This document shows positions 1 to 6,531 of a stretch of DNA of 9,547 nt, piece after piece. Location of the stretch: the NCBI GenBank assembly GCA_030145945.1, contig JASLDK010000049.1, positions 1 through 9,547 of the forward strand. The letters are read 5' to 3'. A model generated the notes under the pieces. The model searched no databases, was not told where the DNA came from, and saw nothing but the letters and a program-made list of their open reading frames with translations. The DNA comes from Nocardioides sp. Its GTDB lineage: Bacteria; Actinomycetota; Actinomycetes; Propionibacteriales; Nocardioidaceae. Every line of letters starts with the position of its first letter. The first letter of the stretch is position 1. The position numbers were made by a program, and so were the translations under genes.

Positions 1-2
1 TC

Positions 3-164
3 GCTGAGGGATGGGCGTTCAAGAAGTTCTACAACTCCGAATCAGCGCGACTCGCAGCTCTGCCAGCATGGGTCCACGAGTACAACCACCACCGGCCCCA
101 CTCAGCAATCGGGAAAGCCGCACCCATCACCAGGTTGGACAACCTGGCTGGGCATCACACCTAG
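3..164 (+). mobile_element. IS481-family transposase, C-terminal end only (cut by the window edge)
   Basis: An open frame enters from the left edge and gives 53 residues before a TAG stop. It reads AEGWAFKKFYNSES, then WVHEYNHHRPHSAIG, then APITRLDNLAGHHT. The YNHHRPHSAIG block followed by a P-I-T-R-L segment is the classic C-terminus of the integrase core (rve_3) of IS481-type DDE transposases, close to the IS3-type ones. The third catalytic acidic residue normally lies a short way upstream, so it is outside the window, and whether the element is intact cannot be judged. The stop overlaps the polA stop on the other strand, and I see no terminal inverted repeat between the two genes. The right end of the element is therefore either missing or lies inside the transposase frame. 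The family call is firm; activity is unknown. Confidence 0.85.
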
Positions 165-2878
165 TGCGCCGCGGCGTGCCAGGAGCGACCGGTGCCGACG
201 GAGACGTCGAGCGGGACCGTGAGGTCGGCGGCACCCGCCATCTGCTCGCGGACCAGCGCGTCGAGGGCCTGCTGCTCCCCCGCGGCGACCTCGAACACGA
301 GCTCGTCATGGACCTGCAACAGCATCCTTGACCGGAGACCGGCCTCGCGCAGGGCGCGGTCGGTTCGCAGCATGGCCACCTTGATCAGGTCGGCCGCCGA
401 CCCCTGGATGGGGGCGTTGAGTGCCATTCGCTCCGCGGCCTCGCGGCGCATCCGGTTGTCGCTGGTCAGGTCAGGAAGGTATCGGCGCCGTCCCATGATC
501 GTCTCGGTGAATCCCGTACGTCGGGCTTCGTCGACGATGCCGGCGAGATAGTCGCGGATCCCACCGAAGGTCTCGAAGTAGTCGTCCATCAGGGCACTCG
601 CCTCGCGGGGCTCGATGCCCAGCTGCTGCGACAGCCCGAAGGCGGACAGGCCGTAGGCGAGCCCGTAGTTCATCGCCTTGATCTTGGCGCGCATCTCGGG
701 CGTGACCGCGTCGGGCGCAACGTCGAAGACCCGGGACGCGGTCTCGGCGTGGAAGTCGCGACCCGAGCGAAACGCCTCGATGAGGAGCTCGTCCTCGGAC
801 AGGTGCGCCATGATCCGCATCTCGATCTGGCTGTAGTCGGCGGTCAGCAGGGCGTCGTAGCCGCTCCCGACGACGAAGCTCTCCCGGATCCGGCGTCCTT
901 CTTCGGTGCGGACGGGGATGTTCTGCAGGTTGGGCTCCGTGCTCGACAGGCGTCCGGTCGCCGCGATGGTCTGGTGGAAGGTCGTGTGGATGCGACCGTC
1001 CGGTTGCACCGTCTTGAGCAGACCCTCGATGGTCTGCCGGAGCCGGATCACCTCGCGGTGGCGCAGCAGGTGGAGCAGGAAGGGATGCTCGGTCTGCTTG
1101 AACAGGCCCTGAAGCGCGTCGGCGTCGGTCGTGTAGCCGGTCTTGGTCCGCTTGGTCTTCGGCATGTTGAGCTCGTCGAAGAGCACCACCTGGAGCTGCT
1201 TGGGCGAGCCGAGATTGATCTCCTGGCCGATCACGTCATAGGCCTTCTGCGCCTCGTTGCGCACCTCCTCTCCGAAGTGCGACTCGAGACCTTCGAGGTG
1301 GTCGACATCGATGGCGATGCCGGTCTGCTCCATGCCGGCCAGCACGCCGACCAGCGGCATCTCGACGTCCGCGAGGAGGCGATGGCCACCGGCCTTCTCC
1401 ACTTCGTCGGCGAGCTCGGCGGCCAGGTCGAGGGTGGCGCGGGCCTGGACCATGGACGCCTTCGCGAGACCCCCGTCGCCGAGGTCGGCGTCGAAGAGCA
1501 ACTCGCCCTGACCGGCATCGTCGGCGGCCGTCAGCTCGCGATGCAGGTAGCGCAAGGCGAGGTCGCCGAGGTCGTAGGAGCGCTGGTCCGGAGCGACGAG
1601 GTACGCCGCCAGCGCGGTGTCGTCCGCGATGCCGCTGAGTGACCACCCCTGGGCGGCGAGGGCCAGCAGCGGGCCCTTGGCGTCGTGCAGCACCTTGGGC
1701 CGGTCGGCGTCGGCGAGCCAGCCGGCGATCGCCCGGTCGTCACCCGCCGACATCGCCTCGACGTCGATGTAGGCGGCGCGACCGTCGGCGAGCGCGAGGG
1801 CAAGTCCGTGGACACGCCCGGTGCCGCTCCCCCAGGATCCGCGGACGGAGAGCCCGACCTGCGCGTCGCCGACCTCGTCCAGCCACGCAGCAACCGCATC
1901 AGGCGCGAGCGTCACCGCATCGAGCTCGACCCCGGGCTCGACCGGGGCGTCCTCATGGGGTGCGACCACGTCGAGGATCCGGGTGCGCAACTCGCCACGG
2001 AACTCGAGCTCGTCGAGAAGCGCCAGGGCTGAGCTCCGGTCCCACTCGCCGAGCAGGAGATCGTCGATGCCGACGCCGAGGTCGAGGTCGCGGACCAGCG
2101 CGTTGAGGCGACGGTTGCGGATCACGTCGCCGAGGTGTTCGCGGAACGCCTCGCCCTTCTTGCCGGTGATCTTGTCGGCCTGGGCGATCACGTTGTCGAG
2201 GCCGTCGTAGGTGTTGATCCACTTCGCCGCGAATCCGGCACCCACGCCGGGCACGCCGGGCAGGTTGTCGGACTGCTCCCCCACGATCGCGGCCAGCTCG
2301 GGATAGCGGTGCGGCGGGACGCCGTACTTCTCCTCGACGTAGGCCGGGGTGAGGCGGGCCAGGTCGGACACGCCGCGCATCGGGTAGAGAACCGTCGAGC
2401 GTTCGGTCACCAGCTGGATCGAGTCGCGGTCGCCGGTCAGGATGAGAACGTCGAGGTCGTGGCTGCCCGCCTCGTTGCCGGCCAGCGCCTGGGTGACGAG
2501 CGTGGCGATGATGTCGTCCGCCTCGAAGCCCGGCACCTTGAGGAACGGGATGGCGAAGCTGGTCAACATCTTCTCGATCAACGGCAGCTGGCTGCTGAAC
2601 TCGCCGGGCGTCTTGTTGCGCTTGGCCTTGTAGTCGGCGTACTCCTCCGACCGGAAGGTCTGCCGGGAGACGTCGAAGGCGACGGCGACGTGCGTCGGCT
2701 GCTCGTCTCGCAGCACGTTGACGAGCATCGAGGTGAACCCGTAGACCGCATTGGTGTTCTGCCCGGTGGCGGTCGTGAAGTTCTCCACGGGGAGCGCGAA
2801 GAAGGCGCGGTAGGCCAGCGAGTGGCCGTCGAGGAGCAGCAGACGCGGACGAACGGATTCAGTCGAGGACGCGGGCAC
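161..2878 (-). CDS. polA: DNA polymerase I (5' nuclease + polymerase, proofreading site lost)
   Basis: This 905-residue PolA fills repair gaps and removes Okazaki primers. The 5' nuclease domain (about 11-300) keeps its metal ligands: D17, the GFEADD block near 117-122, TGDRD with D150 and D152, and EQSDN with D204. A helix-hairpin-helix type turn (PGVPGVGAG) lies near 207-215. The middle domain (about 320-500) has the fold but lacks the DEDD proofreading residues: the D-x-E pair is S344-V-R346, and the later aspartates are also absent. The polymerase domain carries motif A DYSQIEMRI (D681), motif B R730 to G743 with K734 and Y738, and motif C QVHDELVFE (H857, D858). Length and the C-terminal GTGRSWHAAAH look complete. 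The start is GTG, without a Shine-Dalgarno site but six bases after a TAGAGT box, so the mRNA is probably leaderless. The long open frames opposite it are GC shadows. Confidence 0.98.
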   Translation of the reverse strand: MPASSTESVRPRLLLLDGHSLAYRAFFALPVENFTTATGQNTNAVYGFTSMLVNVLRDEQPTHVAVAFDVSRQTFRSEEYADYKAKRNKTPGEFSSQLPLIEKMLTSFAIPFLKVPGFEADDIIATLVTQALAGNEAGSHDLDVLILTGDRDSIQLVTERSTVLYPMRGVSDLARLTPAYVEEKYGVPPHRYPELAAIVGEQSDNLPGVPGVGAGFAAKWINTYDGLDNVIAQADKITGKKGEAFREHLGDVIRNRRLNALVRDLDLGVGIDDLLLGEWDRSSALALLDELEFRGELRTRILDVVAPHEDAPVEPGVELDAVTLAPDAVAAWLDEVGDAQVGLSVRGSWGSGTGRVHGLALALADGRAAYIDVEAMSAGDDRAIAGWLADADRPKVLHDAKGPLLALAAQGWSLSGIADDTALAAYLVAPDQRSYDLGDLALRYLHRELTAADDAGQGELLFDADLGDGGLAKASMVQARATLDLAAELADEVEKAGGHRLLADVEMPLVGVLAGMEQTGIAIDVDHLEGLESHFGEEVRNEAQKAYDVIGQEINLGSPKQLQVVLFDELNMPKTKRTKTGYTTDADALQGLFKQTEHPFLLHLLRHREVIRLRQTIEGLLKTVQPDGRIHTTFHQTIAATGRLSSTEPNLQNIPVRTEEGRRIRESFVVGSGYDALLTADYSQIEMRIMAHLSEDELLIEAFRSGRDFHAETASRVFDVAPDAVTPEMRAKIKAMNYGLAYGLSAFGLSQQLGIEPREASALMDDYFETFGGIRDYLAGIVDEARRTGFTETIMGRRRYLPDLTSDNRMRREAAERMALNAPIQGSAADLIKVAMLRTDRALREAGLRSRMLLQVHDELVFEVAAGEQQALDALVREQMAGAADLTVPLDVSVGTGRSWHAAAH

Positions 2879-2884
2879 CCGGCG

Positions 2885-2890
2885 ACTCTA
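2885..2890 (-). promoter_or_regulatory. Predicted -10 box of polA (leaderless start)
   Basis: Read on the minus strand this is TAGAGT, a TANNNT actinobacterial -10 hexamer. Exactly six bases separate it from the GTG at 2878, so transcription would begin at or next to the start codon. There is no Shine-Dalgarno site in the gap and no good TTGACA match at the -35 distance. Predicted from sequence only. Confidence 0.5.
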
Positions 2891-2930
2891 CCGAGGGCCA
2901 CCGACGATCCATTCCACCCGTCACCGGCGC

Positions 2931-2936
2931 TAGGGT
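2931..2936 (+). promoter_or_regulatory. Predicted -10 box of the thioesterase gene (leaderless start)
   Basis: TAGGGT is followed by six bases and then the ATG at 2943. No Shine-Dalgarno site precedes the ATG. The arrangement mirrors the polA side of the same 64-bp gap. With a 17-bp spacer, the -35 regions of both promoters would fall on the same six bases, 2908-2913. Predicted from sequence only. Confidence 0.5.
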
Positions 2937-2942
2937 CGGCCC

Positions 2943-3368
2943 ATGACGAGCATCGAGGAGATCACCGAGTTCATGCGTGCCAACATGGGTGCGCTCAACG
3001 AGCGGATGGGCATCGAGCTCACTGAGGTGAGCACCGAGCGCGTTGTCGGCACCATGCCGGTCGAGGGCAACACCCAGCCCTACGGACTCCTCCACGGCGG
3101 CGCCTCGGTGGTGCTCGCCGAGACGCTCGGATCGGTGGCATCGGCCATCCACGCCGGCTCGGACCGGTTCGCGGTCGGCATCGACATCAACGCCACCCAC
3201 CACCGCTCGGCCACCAAGGGCCTCGTCACCGGCGTCGCCACCGCGCTCCACAAGGGACGCTCGATGGCGAGCTTCGAGATCGTGATCAGTGACGAGGACG
3301 GCCGCCGGGTGTGCACCTCGCGGATCACTTGCGCGCTGTTGGAGCGCGACCCGTCCCCGAAGGCCTGA
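2943..3368 (+). CDS. Hotdog-fold acyl-CoA thioesterase (PaaI/YdiI-like)
   Basis: The 141-residue protein is the usual length for a single-domain hotdog thioesterase, which hydrolyses acyl- or aroyl-CoA esters in the cytoplasm, usually as a tetramer. The diagnostic block is QPYGLLHGGASVVLAET at residues 45-61: the H51-G-G turn, with E60 in the place of the catalytic glutamate of the YdiI/EntH/Arthrobacter 4-hydroxybenzoyl-CoA thioesterase branch. DINATHHRSATKG (81-93) matches the second active-site and CoA-binding strand of that branch. The substrate cannot be read from the sequence: menaquinone (DHNA-CoA) hydrolysis, aromatic degradation and general CoA release are all possible, and no such pathway genes lie in the window. 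The gene is divergent from polA, appears leaderless, and ends four bases from the convergent GNAT gene. Confidence 0.92.
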   Translation: MTSIEEITEFMRANMGALNERMGIELTEVSTERVVGTMPVEGNTQPYGLLHGGASVVLAETLGSVASAIHAGSDRFAVGIDINATHHRSATKGLVTGVATALHKGRSMASFEIVISDEDGRRVCTSRITCALLERDPSPKA

Positions 3369-3372
3369 ACGC

Positions 3373-3969
3373 CTACTCGGGCAGCGCGACCCGTTCGCTC
3401 CGGGTCCGTCGCATCGAGCGGCGGGCAGCAAGCACCCGGTTGCGTCCGTCCGGCGTCGCCATCGCACGCTGAGGCGACAAGCGGCTGCGGAGCAACGTGG
3501 TCGGCGCGATGCGGTACATCACGACCGGCGCGAGGCCGAGACGCGCCATGAATCGGTTCGATTCCCGCGAGGCGTGCGGAACGGCCGTGACCACGTGCAG
3601 GATGCCCGCCTCCTCGGCGAACGCCGTCGCGGCCTCGATCAGGGCGTGACCCACGCCGTGGCGGCGGAACTGGTCGAACACGCGGGGGTGGATCGACTGG
3701 ATGCAAGGCTCGAGATTGAGCGGCGAGAGCGTCGCGATACGCAGGAAGACGGCGCCGGCCACCTGTCCGTCGTACTCGACGACGATGAGGCGCTGCTCGG
3801 GAGAGGCAACAGCTGCCTTGATGATCAGCTCGAGGTCGGCGATCTGCTCGGACGGGTCGGCCCGGCGTACGGCGTCGCTCCAGAGGTCGACGAGACGGGG
3901 AGCATCCTCGCGGGTGGCGACCCGCGTGGTCAGCGAATAACGGCTCAACTTCCCATCCCTCCTGTGCAT
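3373..3969 (-). CDS. GNAT-family N-acetyltransferase
   Basis: A 198-residue single GNAT domain that would transfer an acetyl group from acetyl-CoA to an amine; the substrate is unknown. The N-terminal TTRVATREDAPRLVDLW is the usual first strand and helix. LIVVEYDGQVAGAVFLR (61-77) gives strands 2-3. IQSIHPRV (90-97) followed by RRHGVGHALIEAATAFA (102-118) is motif A, with the R/Q-x-x-G-x-G pyrophosphate loop. ESNRFMARLGLAP (136-148) is motif B. Beyond residue 153 the protein has an arginine-rich tail with 12 Arg in 153-193, not part of the usual domain. The start is uncertain: ATG 3969 follows GGGAGGAGGG, but TTG at 3948 has AGGAGGG eight bases upstream and would remove seven residues before the conserved part. 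Monocistronic, convergent with the thioesterase. Confidence 0.88.
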   Translation of the reverse strand: MHRRDGKLSRYSLTTRVATREDAPRLVDLWSDAVRRADPSEQIADLELIIKAAVASPEQRLIVVEYDGQVAGAVFLRIATLSPLNLEPCIQSIHPRVFDQFRRHGVGHALIEAATAFAEEAGILHVVTAVPHASRESNRFMARLGLAPVVMYRIAPTTLLRSRLSPQRAMATPDGRNRVLAARRSMRRTRSERVALPE

Positions 3970-3994
3970 GCCCTCCTCCCGAGACGACTGGCCA

Positions 3995-4000
3995 ACAGTA
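3995..4000 (-). promoter_or_regulatory. Possible -10 box of the GNAT gene
   Basis: On the minus strand the hexamer reads TACTGT (TANNNT), 25 bases before the ATG at 3969. A start near 3988 would give a short leader carrying the GGGAGGAGGG ribosome site. No clear -35 is visible, so this is a weak call. Confidence 0.3.
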
Positions 4001-4061
4001 CGCCCACCTCGCGCATCCCGTCAGGGGGATCCTCGCTTCTCCGGGAGAGTCGGCGTGACTT

Positions 4062-4090
4062 CTCAGATCCGAGACAGTCTCTCGTGTGAG
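4062..4090. promoter_or_regulatory. Imperfect inverted repeat upstream of the amino acid importer operon
   Basis: The core GAGAC-A-GTCTC (4071-4081) is a perfect dyad. An outer register pairs CGAGA (4070-4074) with TCTCG (4080-4084) and CTCA (4062-4065) with TGAG (4087-4090), with two unpaired extra bases in the left arm. It lies 30 to 58 bases before the predicted -10 box of the operon, a normal place for an operator or activator site. No regulator is encoded in the window, so its function is a guess. Confidence 0.3.
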
Positions 4091-4119
4091 GCTCGTCGCA
4101 CACCGCGTGGCGGAGGGCC

Positions 4120-4125
4120 TAGAGT
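4120..4125 (+). promoter_or_regulatory. Predicted -10 box of the polar amino acid importer operon
   Basis: TAGAGT followed by exactly six bases and the ATG at 4132, the same hexamer and spacing as on the polA side. A GGAGGG at 4112-4117 is 14 bases from the ATG, too far for a good Shine-Dalgarno site, and it would lie upstream of the predicted transcript start. Confidence 0.5.
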
Positions 4126-4131
4126 GCGGGC

Positions 4132-4917
4132 ATGCAGAAGATGCGCATCGCAGCCGTTGCCCTCACCGCCGTCTCCACCTTCTCCCTCGCCGCCTGCGGC
4201 GACGACGGCGGCAAGACGGCCAGTGGGGCCGAACTCATCAAGAAGGACACCCTCACGGTGTGCTCCGACGTGCCCTACCCGCCGTTCGAGGACTTCGACA
4301 AGGGCACCAAGCTGGGCTTCAAGGGCTTCGACGTCGACATCGTCAACGAGGTGGCCAAGCGCCTCAAGCTCACGCTGAAGATCAAGGACTCCTCCTTCGA
4401 GGGTCTGCAGAGTGGCCAGTCCCTCAACGCGAAGCAGTGCGACCTGGTCGCCTCCGCGATGACCATCAACGACGAGCGCAAGAAGAACCTCGCCTTCTCC
4501 GACGGCTACTACGACTCCGAGCAGTCGCTGCTGGTTCCCGACGGCAGCCCGATCGCCTCGATCGCGGACCTCAAGGGCGTCAAGGTCGGTGTCCAGGAGG
4601 GCACCACCGGCAAGGCCTACACCGAGGAGAATGCCAAGGGCGCCAAGGTGATCACCTTCCCCAGCGACGCCGAGATGTTCCAGGCCATCAAGGCCGGACA
4701 GGTCCAGGCGCTGCTGCAGGACCTTCCGGTCAACCTCGACCACGTCAAGTCGGGTGGTTACCAGGTCGTCGAGACCTACAAGACCGACGAGCAGTACGGC
4801 CTGGCCATGAAGAAGTCCAACACCAAGTTGGTGGACGACGTCAACGGTGCGCTGCAGAAGATGCACTCCGACGGCACCTACGACACGATCTACAACAAGT
4901 ACTTCACCACCAACTGA
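4132..4917 (+). CDS. Polar amino acid ABC transporter, substrate-binding lipoprotein
   Basis: The 261-residue protein is the extracellular ligand-capturing part of a PAAT-type importer (SBP_bac_3, solute-binding family 3). Residues 1-21 form a signal peptide with basic K3/R5, a hydrophobic core and the lipobox LAAC, so C22 should be lipidated and anchor the protein outside the membrane. The two-lobe signatures are in order: SDVPYPPFEDFD (45-56), GFKGFDVDIVNEVAKRL (62-78), DLVASAMTINDERKKNLAFSDGYY (104-127; R116 is at the place that usually grips the ligand carboxylate), DLKGVKVGVQEGTTG (146-160), and a late DLPV near 197. The family binds glutamine, glutamate, cystine, arginine or histidine; specificity is not readable here. 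M4 is an alternative start but breaks the spacing to the -10 box. First gene of a three-gene operon. Confidence 0.93.
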   Translation: MQKMRIAAVALTAVSTFSLAACGDDGGKTASGAELIKKDTLTVCSDVPYPPFEDFDKGTKLGFKGFDVDIVNEVAKRLKLTLKIKDSSFEGLQSGQSLNAKQCDLVASAMTINDERKKNLAFSDGYYDSEQSLLVPDGSPIASIADLKGVKVGVQEGTTGKAYTEENAKGAKVITFPSDAEMFQAIKAGQVQALLQDLPVNLDHVKSGGYQVVETYKTDEQYGLAMKKSNTKLVDDVNGALQKMHSDGTYDTIYNKYFTTN

Positions 4918-4937
4918 CCCCACTGCACTGACGAGTC

Positions 4938-4944
4938 AAGGGAG
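4938..4944 (+). promoter_or_regulatory. Ribosome binding site that fixes the permease start
   Basis: AAGGGAG lies seven bases before the GTG at 4952. It picks that GTG over an in-frame ATG at 4847, which would place 70 bases of the permease inside the binding-protein gene and add a tail unlike any permease. Confidence 0.7.
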
Positions 4945-4951
4945 TCACAAG

Positions 4952-5758
4952 GTGACCCGCAGGCAACGCGCGCTCCTGGTCCAGATCGGGTTGTACGTCG
5001 TCCTCGCCGGCATCGTCGTCGCGCTCGCGTTCGTGGCCGACTGGCCGGTGATCAGGCAGAACTTCTGGAACCCCGACGGAGTCAGTCTCTCCGACGGCAA
5101 CTGGGGCGACTTGATCACCACCGGTCTGATCAACACGGTCAAGTACACCGCGATCGCGTTCGTCGGCGGCCTGACGCTCGGGCTCATCCTGGCGCTGATG
5201 CGGCTCTCCCCCGTGGCTCCCTACCGTTGGCTGGCCACGGTCTACATCGAGTTCTTCCGTGGACTGCCGGCCCTGGTCGTCATGATGTTCATGTCGTTCG
5301 GCATCCCGATCGCCTTCGGGTGGACGCCGCCGGGGGGCACCGTCGGCGCCGGCCTGATCGGTCTGATCATGGTCGCGGGCGCCTACATGGCAGAGACCTT
5401 GCGCGCCGGCATCCAGGCGGTCCCGAAGGGTCAGACCGAGGCAGCACGCTCGCTCGGGATGCGGCCGGGCGCGACCACGCTCAAGGTCGTGCTCCCGCAG
5501 GCCTTCCGGATCGTGATCCCGCCGTTGACCAACGAGTTCGTGCTGCTGATCAAGGACACCGCCCTGCTCTTCCTGCTGGGTGCTGCCGCCAACGAGCGCG
5601 AGCTGACGTCGGTCGCCAAGGACTTCCTGTCCAGCGGGCCGTCGGCTGGCACAGCCACGAGCCTCATCCAGGCGGCTCTGCTCTACCTCGCCATCACCCT
5701 GCCGCTCACCCAGCTCGTTGCCTGGCTCGAGCGTCGCCAGAGGAAGGCCGTCCGATGA
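4952..5758 (+). CDS. Polar amino acid ABC transporter, permease
   Basis: The 268-residue inner-membrane permease belongs to the HisM/GlnP type (BPD_transp_1). Hydrophobic segments lie near 8-30, 62-83, 95-123, 131-150, 196-213 and 237-258. EFFRGLPALVV (100-110) is the FFRG-x-P motif typical of this family. The EAA coupling loop that contacts the ATPase is QTEAARSLGMRPGATTLKVVLPQA (161-184, first half QTEAARSLGM). Only one permease gene is present, so the channel is presumably a homodimer, as in other single-permease PAAT systems. The GTG start has a good ribosome site. The first codon is 34 bases after the binding-protein gene, and the stop overlaps the ATPase start in ATGA, so the subunits are probably translationally coupled. 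The 34-base gap shows no hairpin. Confidence 0.93.
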   Translation: MTRRQRALLVQIGLYVVLAGIVVALAFVADWPVIRQNFWNPDGVSLSDGNWGDLITTGLINTVKYTAIAFVGGLTLGLILALMRLSPVAPYRWLATVYIEFFRGLPALVVMMFMSFGIPIAFGWTPPGGTVGAGLIGLIMVAGAYMAETLRAGIQAVPKGQTEAARSLGMRPGATTLKVVLPQAFRIVIPPLTNEFVLLIKDTALLFLLGAAANERELTSVAKDFLSSGPSAGTATSLIQAALLYLAITLPLTQLVAWLERRQRKAVR

Positions 5759-6522
5759 CCGCGAGCGTGACGAAGCAACCCGAGCCCGGCAGCATCCCGG
5801 CCATCGAGGTCCGAGGACTGCACAAGCACTACGGCAAGCACGAGGTCCTCAAGGGCATCGACTTCCACGTCGACGCCGGTCAGGTGGTCTGCGTGATCGG
5901 GCCGTCCGGGTCCGGCAAGTCGACGCTGTTGCGCTGCGTCAACCGGCTCGAGGAGCCGTCCGCGGGCGAGATCCTGATCGAGGGCATCGACATCTGCGAC
6001 CGCAAGGTCGACCTCGACGATGTGCGCTCGCGCATCGGCATGGTGTTCCAGCAGTTCAACCTGTTCCCGCACCTGTCCGTCCTCAAGAACCTCACCCTCG
6101 CACAGCAGAACGTTCGCAAACGGGGCAGGGACGAGGCGGTCGAGATCGCCCGCGCCAACCTCGCCAAGGTCGGCCTGTCGGAGAAGGAGTCCGCCTATCC
6201 CGCGCACCTCTCCGGTGGGCAGCAGCAGCGCGTGGCCATCGCCCGGGCGCTGTCGATGAACCCCGACATGATGCTCTTCGACGAGCCGACGAGTGCGCTC
6301 GACCCCGAGCTCGTCGGTGATGTCCTCAGCGTGATGAAGGACCTCGCACAGGAGGGCATGACGATGATGGTCGTCACCCACGAGATGGGGTTTGCTCGCG
6401 AGGTCGGCGACAAGCTGGTCTTCATGGACGGCGGCGTCGTCGTCGAGGAGGGCGACCCGAGCGAGGTGCTCGCCAGCCCCCAGCACGAGCGGACCCAGTC
6501 CTTCCTGTCGAAGGTCCTCTGA
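5755..6522 (+). CDS. Polar amino acid ABC transporter, ATP-binding protein
   Basis: This 255-residue cytoplasmic ATPase powers the importer encoded just upstream. It has a complete set of nucleotide-binding motifs: Walker A GPSGSGKST (49-57), Q-loop in MVFQQFNLFPH (96-106), signature LSGGQQQRVAIARAL (152-166), Walker B MMLFDEPTSALDP (172-184, catalytic E177) and switch H209 in VVTHEMGFA. FQQFNLFPH and THEMGFAREV are characteristic of the GlnQ/HisP group. The ATG is the first two-thirds of an ATGA that also ends the permease, and AGAGGAAGG at 5739-5747 serves as its ribosome site. The same reading frame stays open upstream to 5227, but that part lies inside the permease gene and is a shadow. 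It is the last gene before the hairpin at 6532-6580. Confidence 0.95.
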   Translation: MTASVTKQPEPGSIPAIEVRGLHKHYGKHEVLKGIDFHVDAGQVVCVIGPSGSGKSTLLRCVNRLEEPSAGEILIEGIDICDRKVDLDDVRSRIGMVFQQFNLFPHLSVLKNLTLAQQNVRKRGRDEAVEIARANLAKVGLSEKESAYPAHLSGGQQQRVAIARALSMNPDMMLFDEPTSALDPELVGDVLSVMKDLAQEGMTMMVVTHEMGFAREVGDKLVFMDGGVVVEEGDPSEVLASPQHERTQSFLSKVL

Positions 6523-6531
6523 GTTTCATCC

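Noticed and set aside
11..331. 106-codon + frame beginning at 11
   Set aside because: It overlaps both the transposase frame, which has clear family motifs in another phase, and the polA 3' end. It is arginine-rich and shows no domain.
749..3025. Long + strand open frames opposite polA (749-1642 and 2135-3025, each close to 300 codons)
   Set aside because: They mirror polA codon structure: the high GC third position of polA keeps the antisense frame open. The products are His/Val/Leu/Glu/Arg-rich without any domain, and PolA motifs on the other strand are complete.
2859..3706. Minus-strand frames over the thioesterase gene (2859-3467 and 3080-3706)
   Set aside because: Both are Arg/Pro/Ala-rich and cross the ends of supported genes; the thioesterase active-site motifs on the + strand are intact.
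4063..4923. 286-codon minus-strand frame opposite the binding-protein gene
   Set aside because: Antisense shadow of a well-supported lipoprotein gene; composition is biased to Val/Leu/Gly/Glu with no recognisable domain.
5683..6486. 267-codon minus-strand frame opposite the importer ATPase
   Set aside because: Shadow of a complete ABC ATPase on the + strand; it has no domain signature and no ribosome site that I can see.
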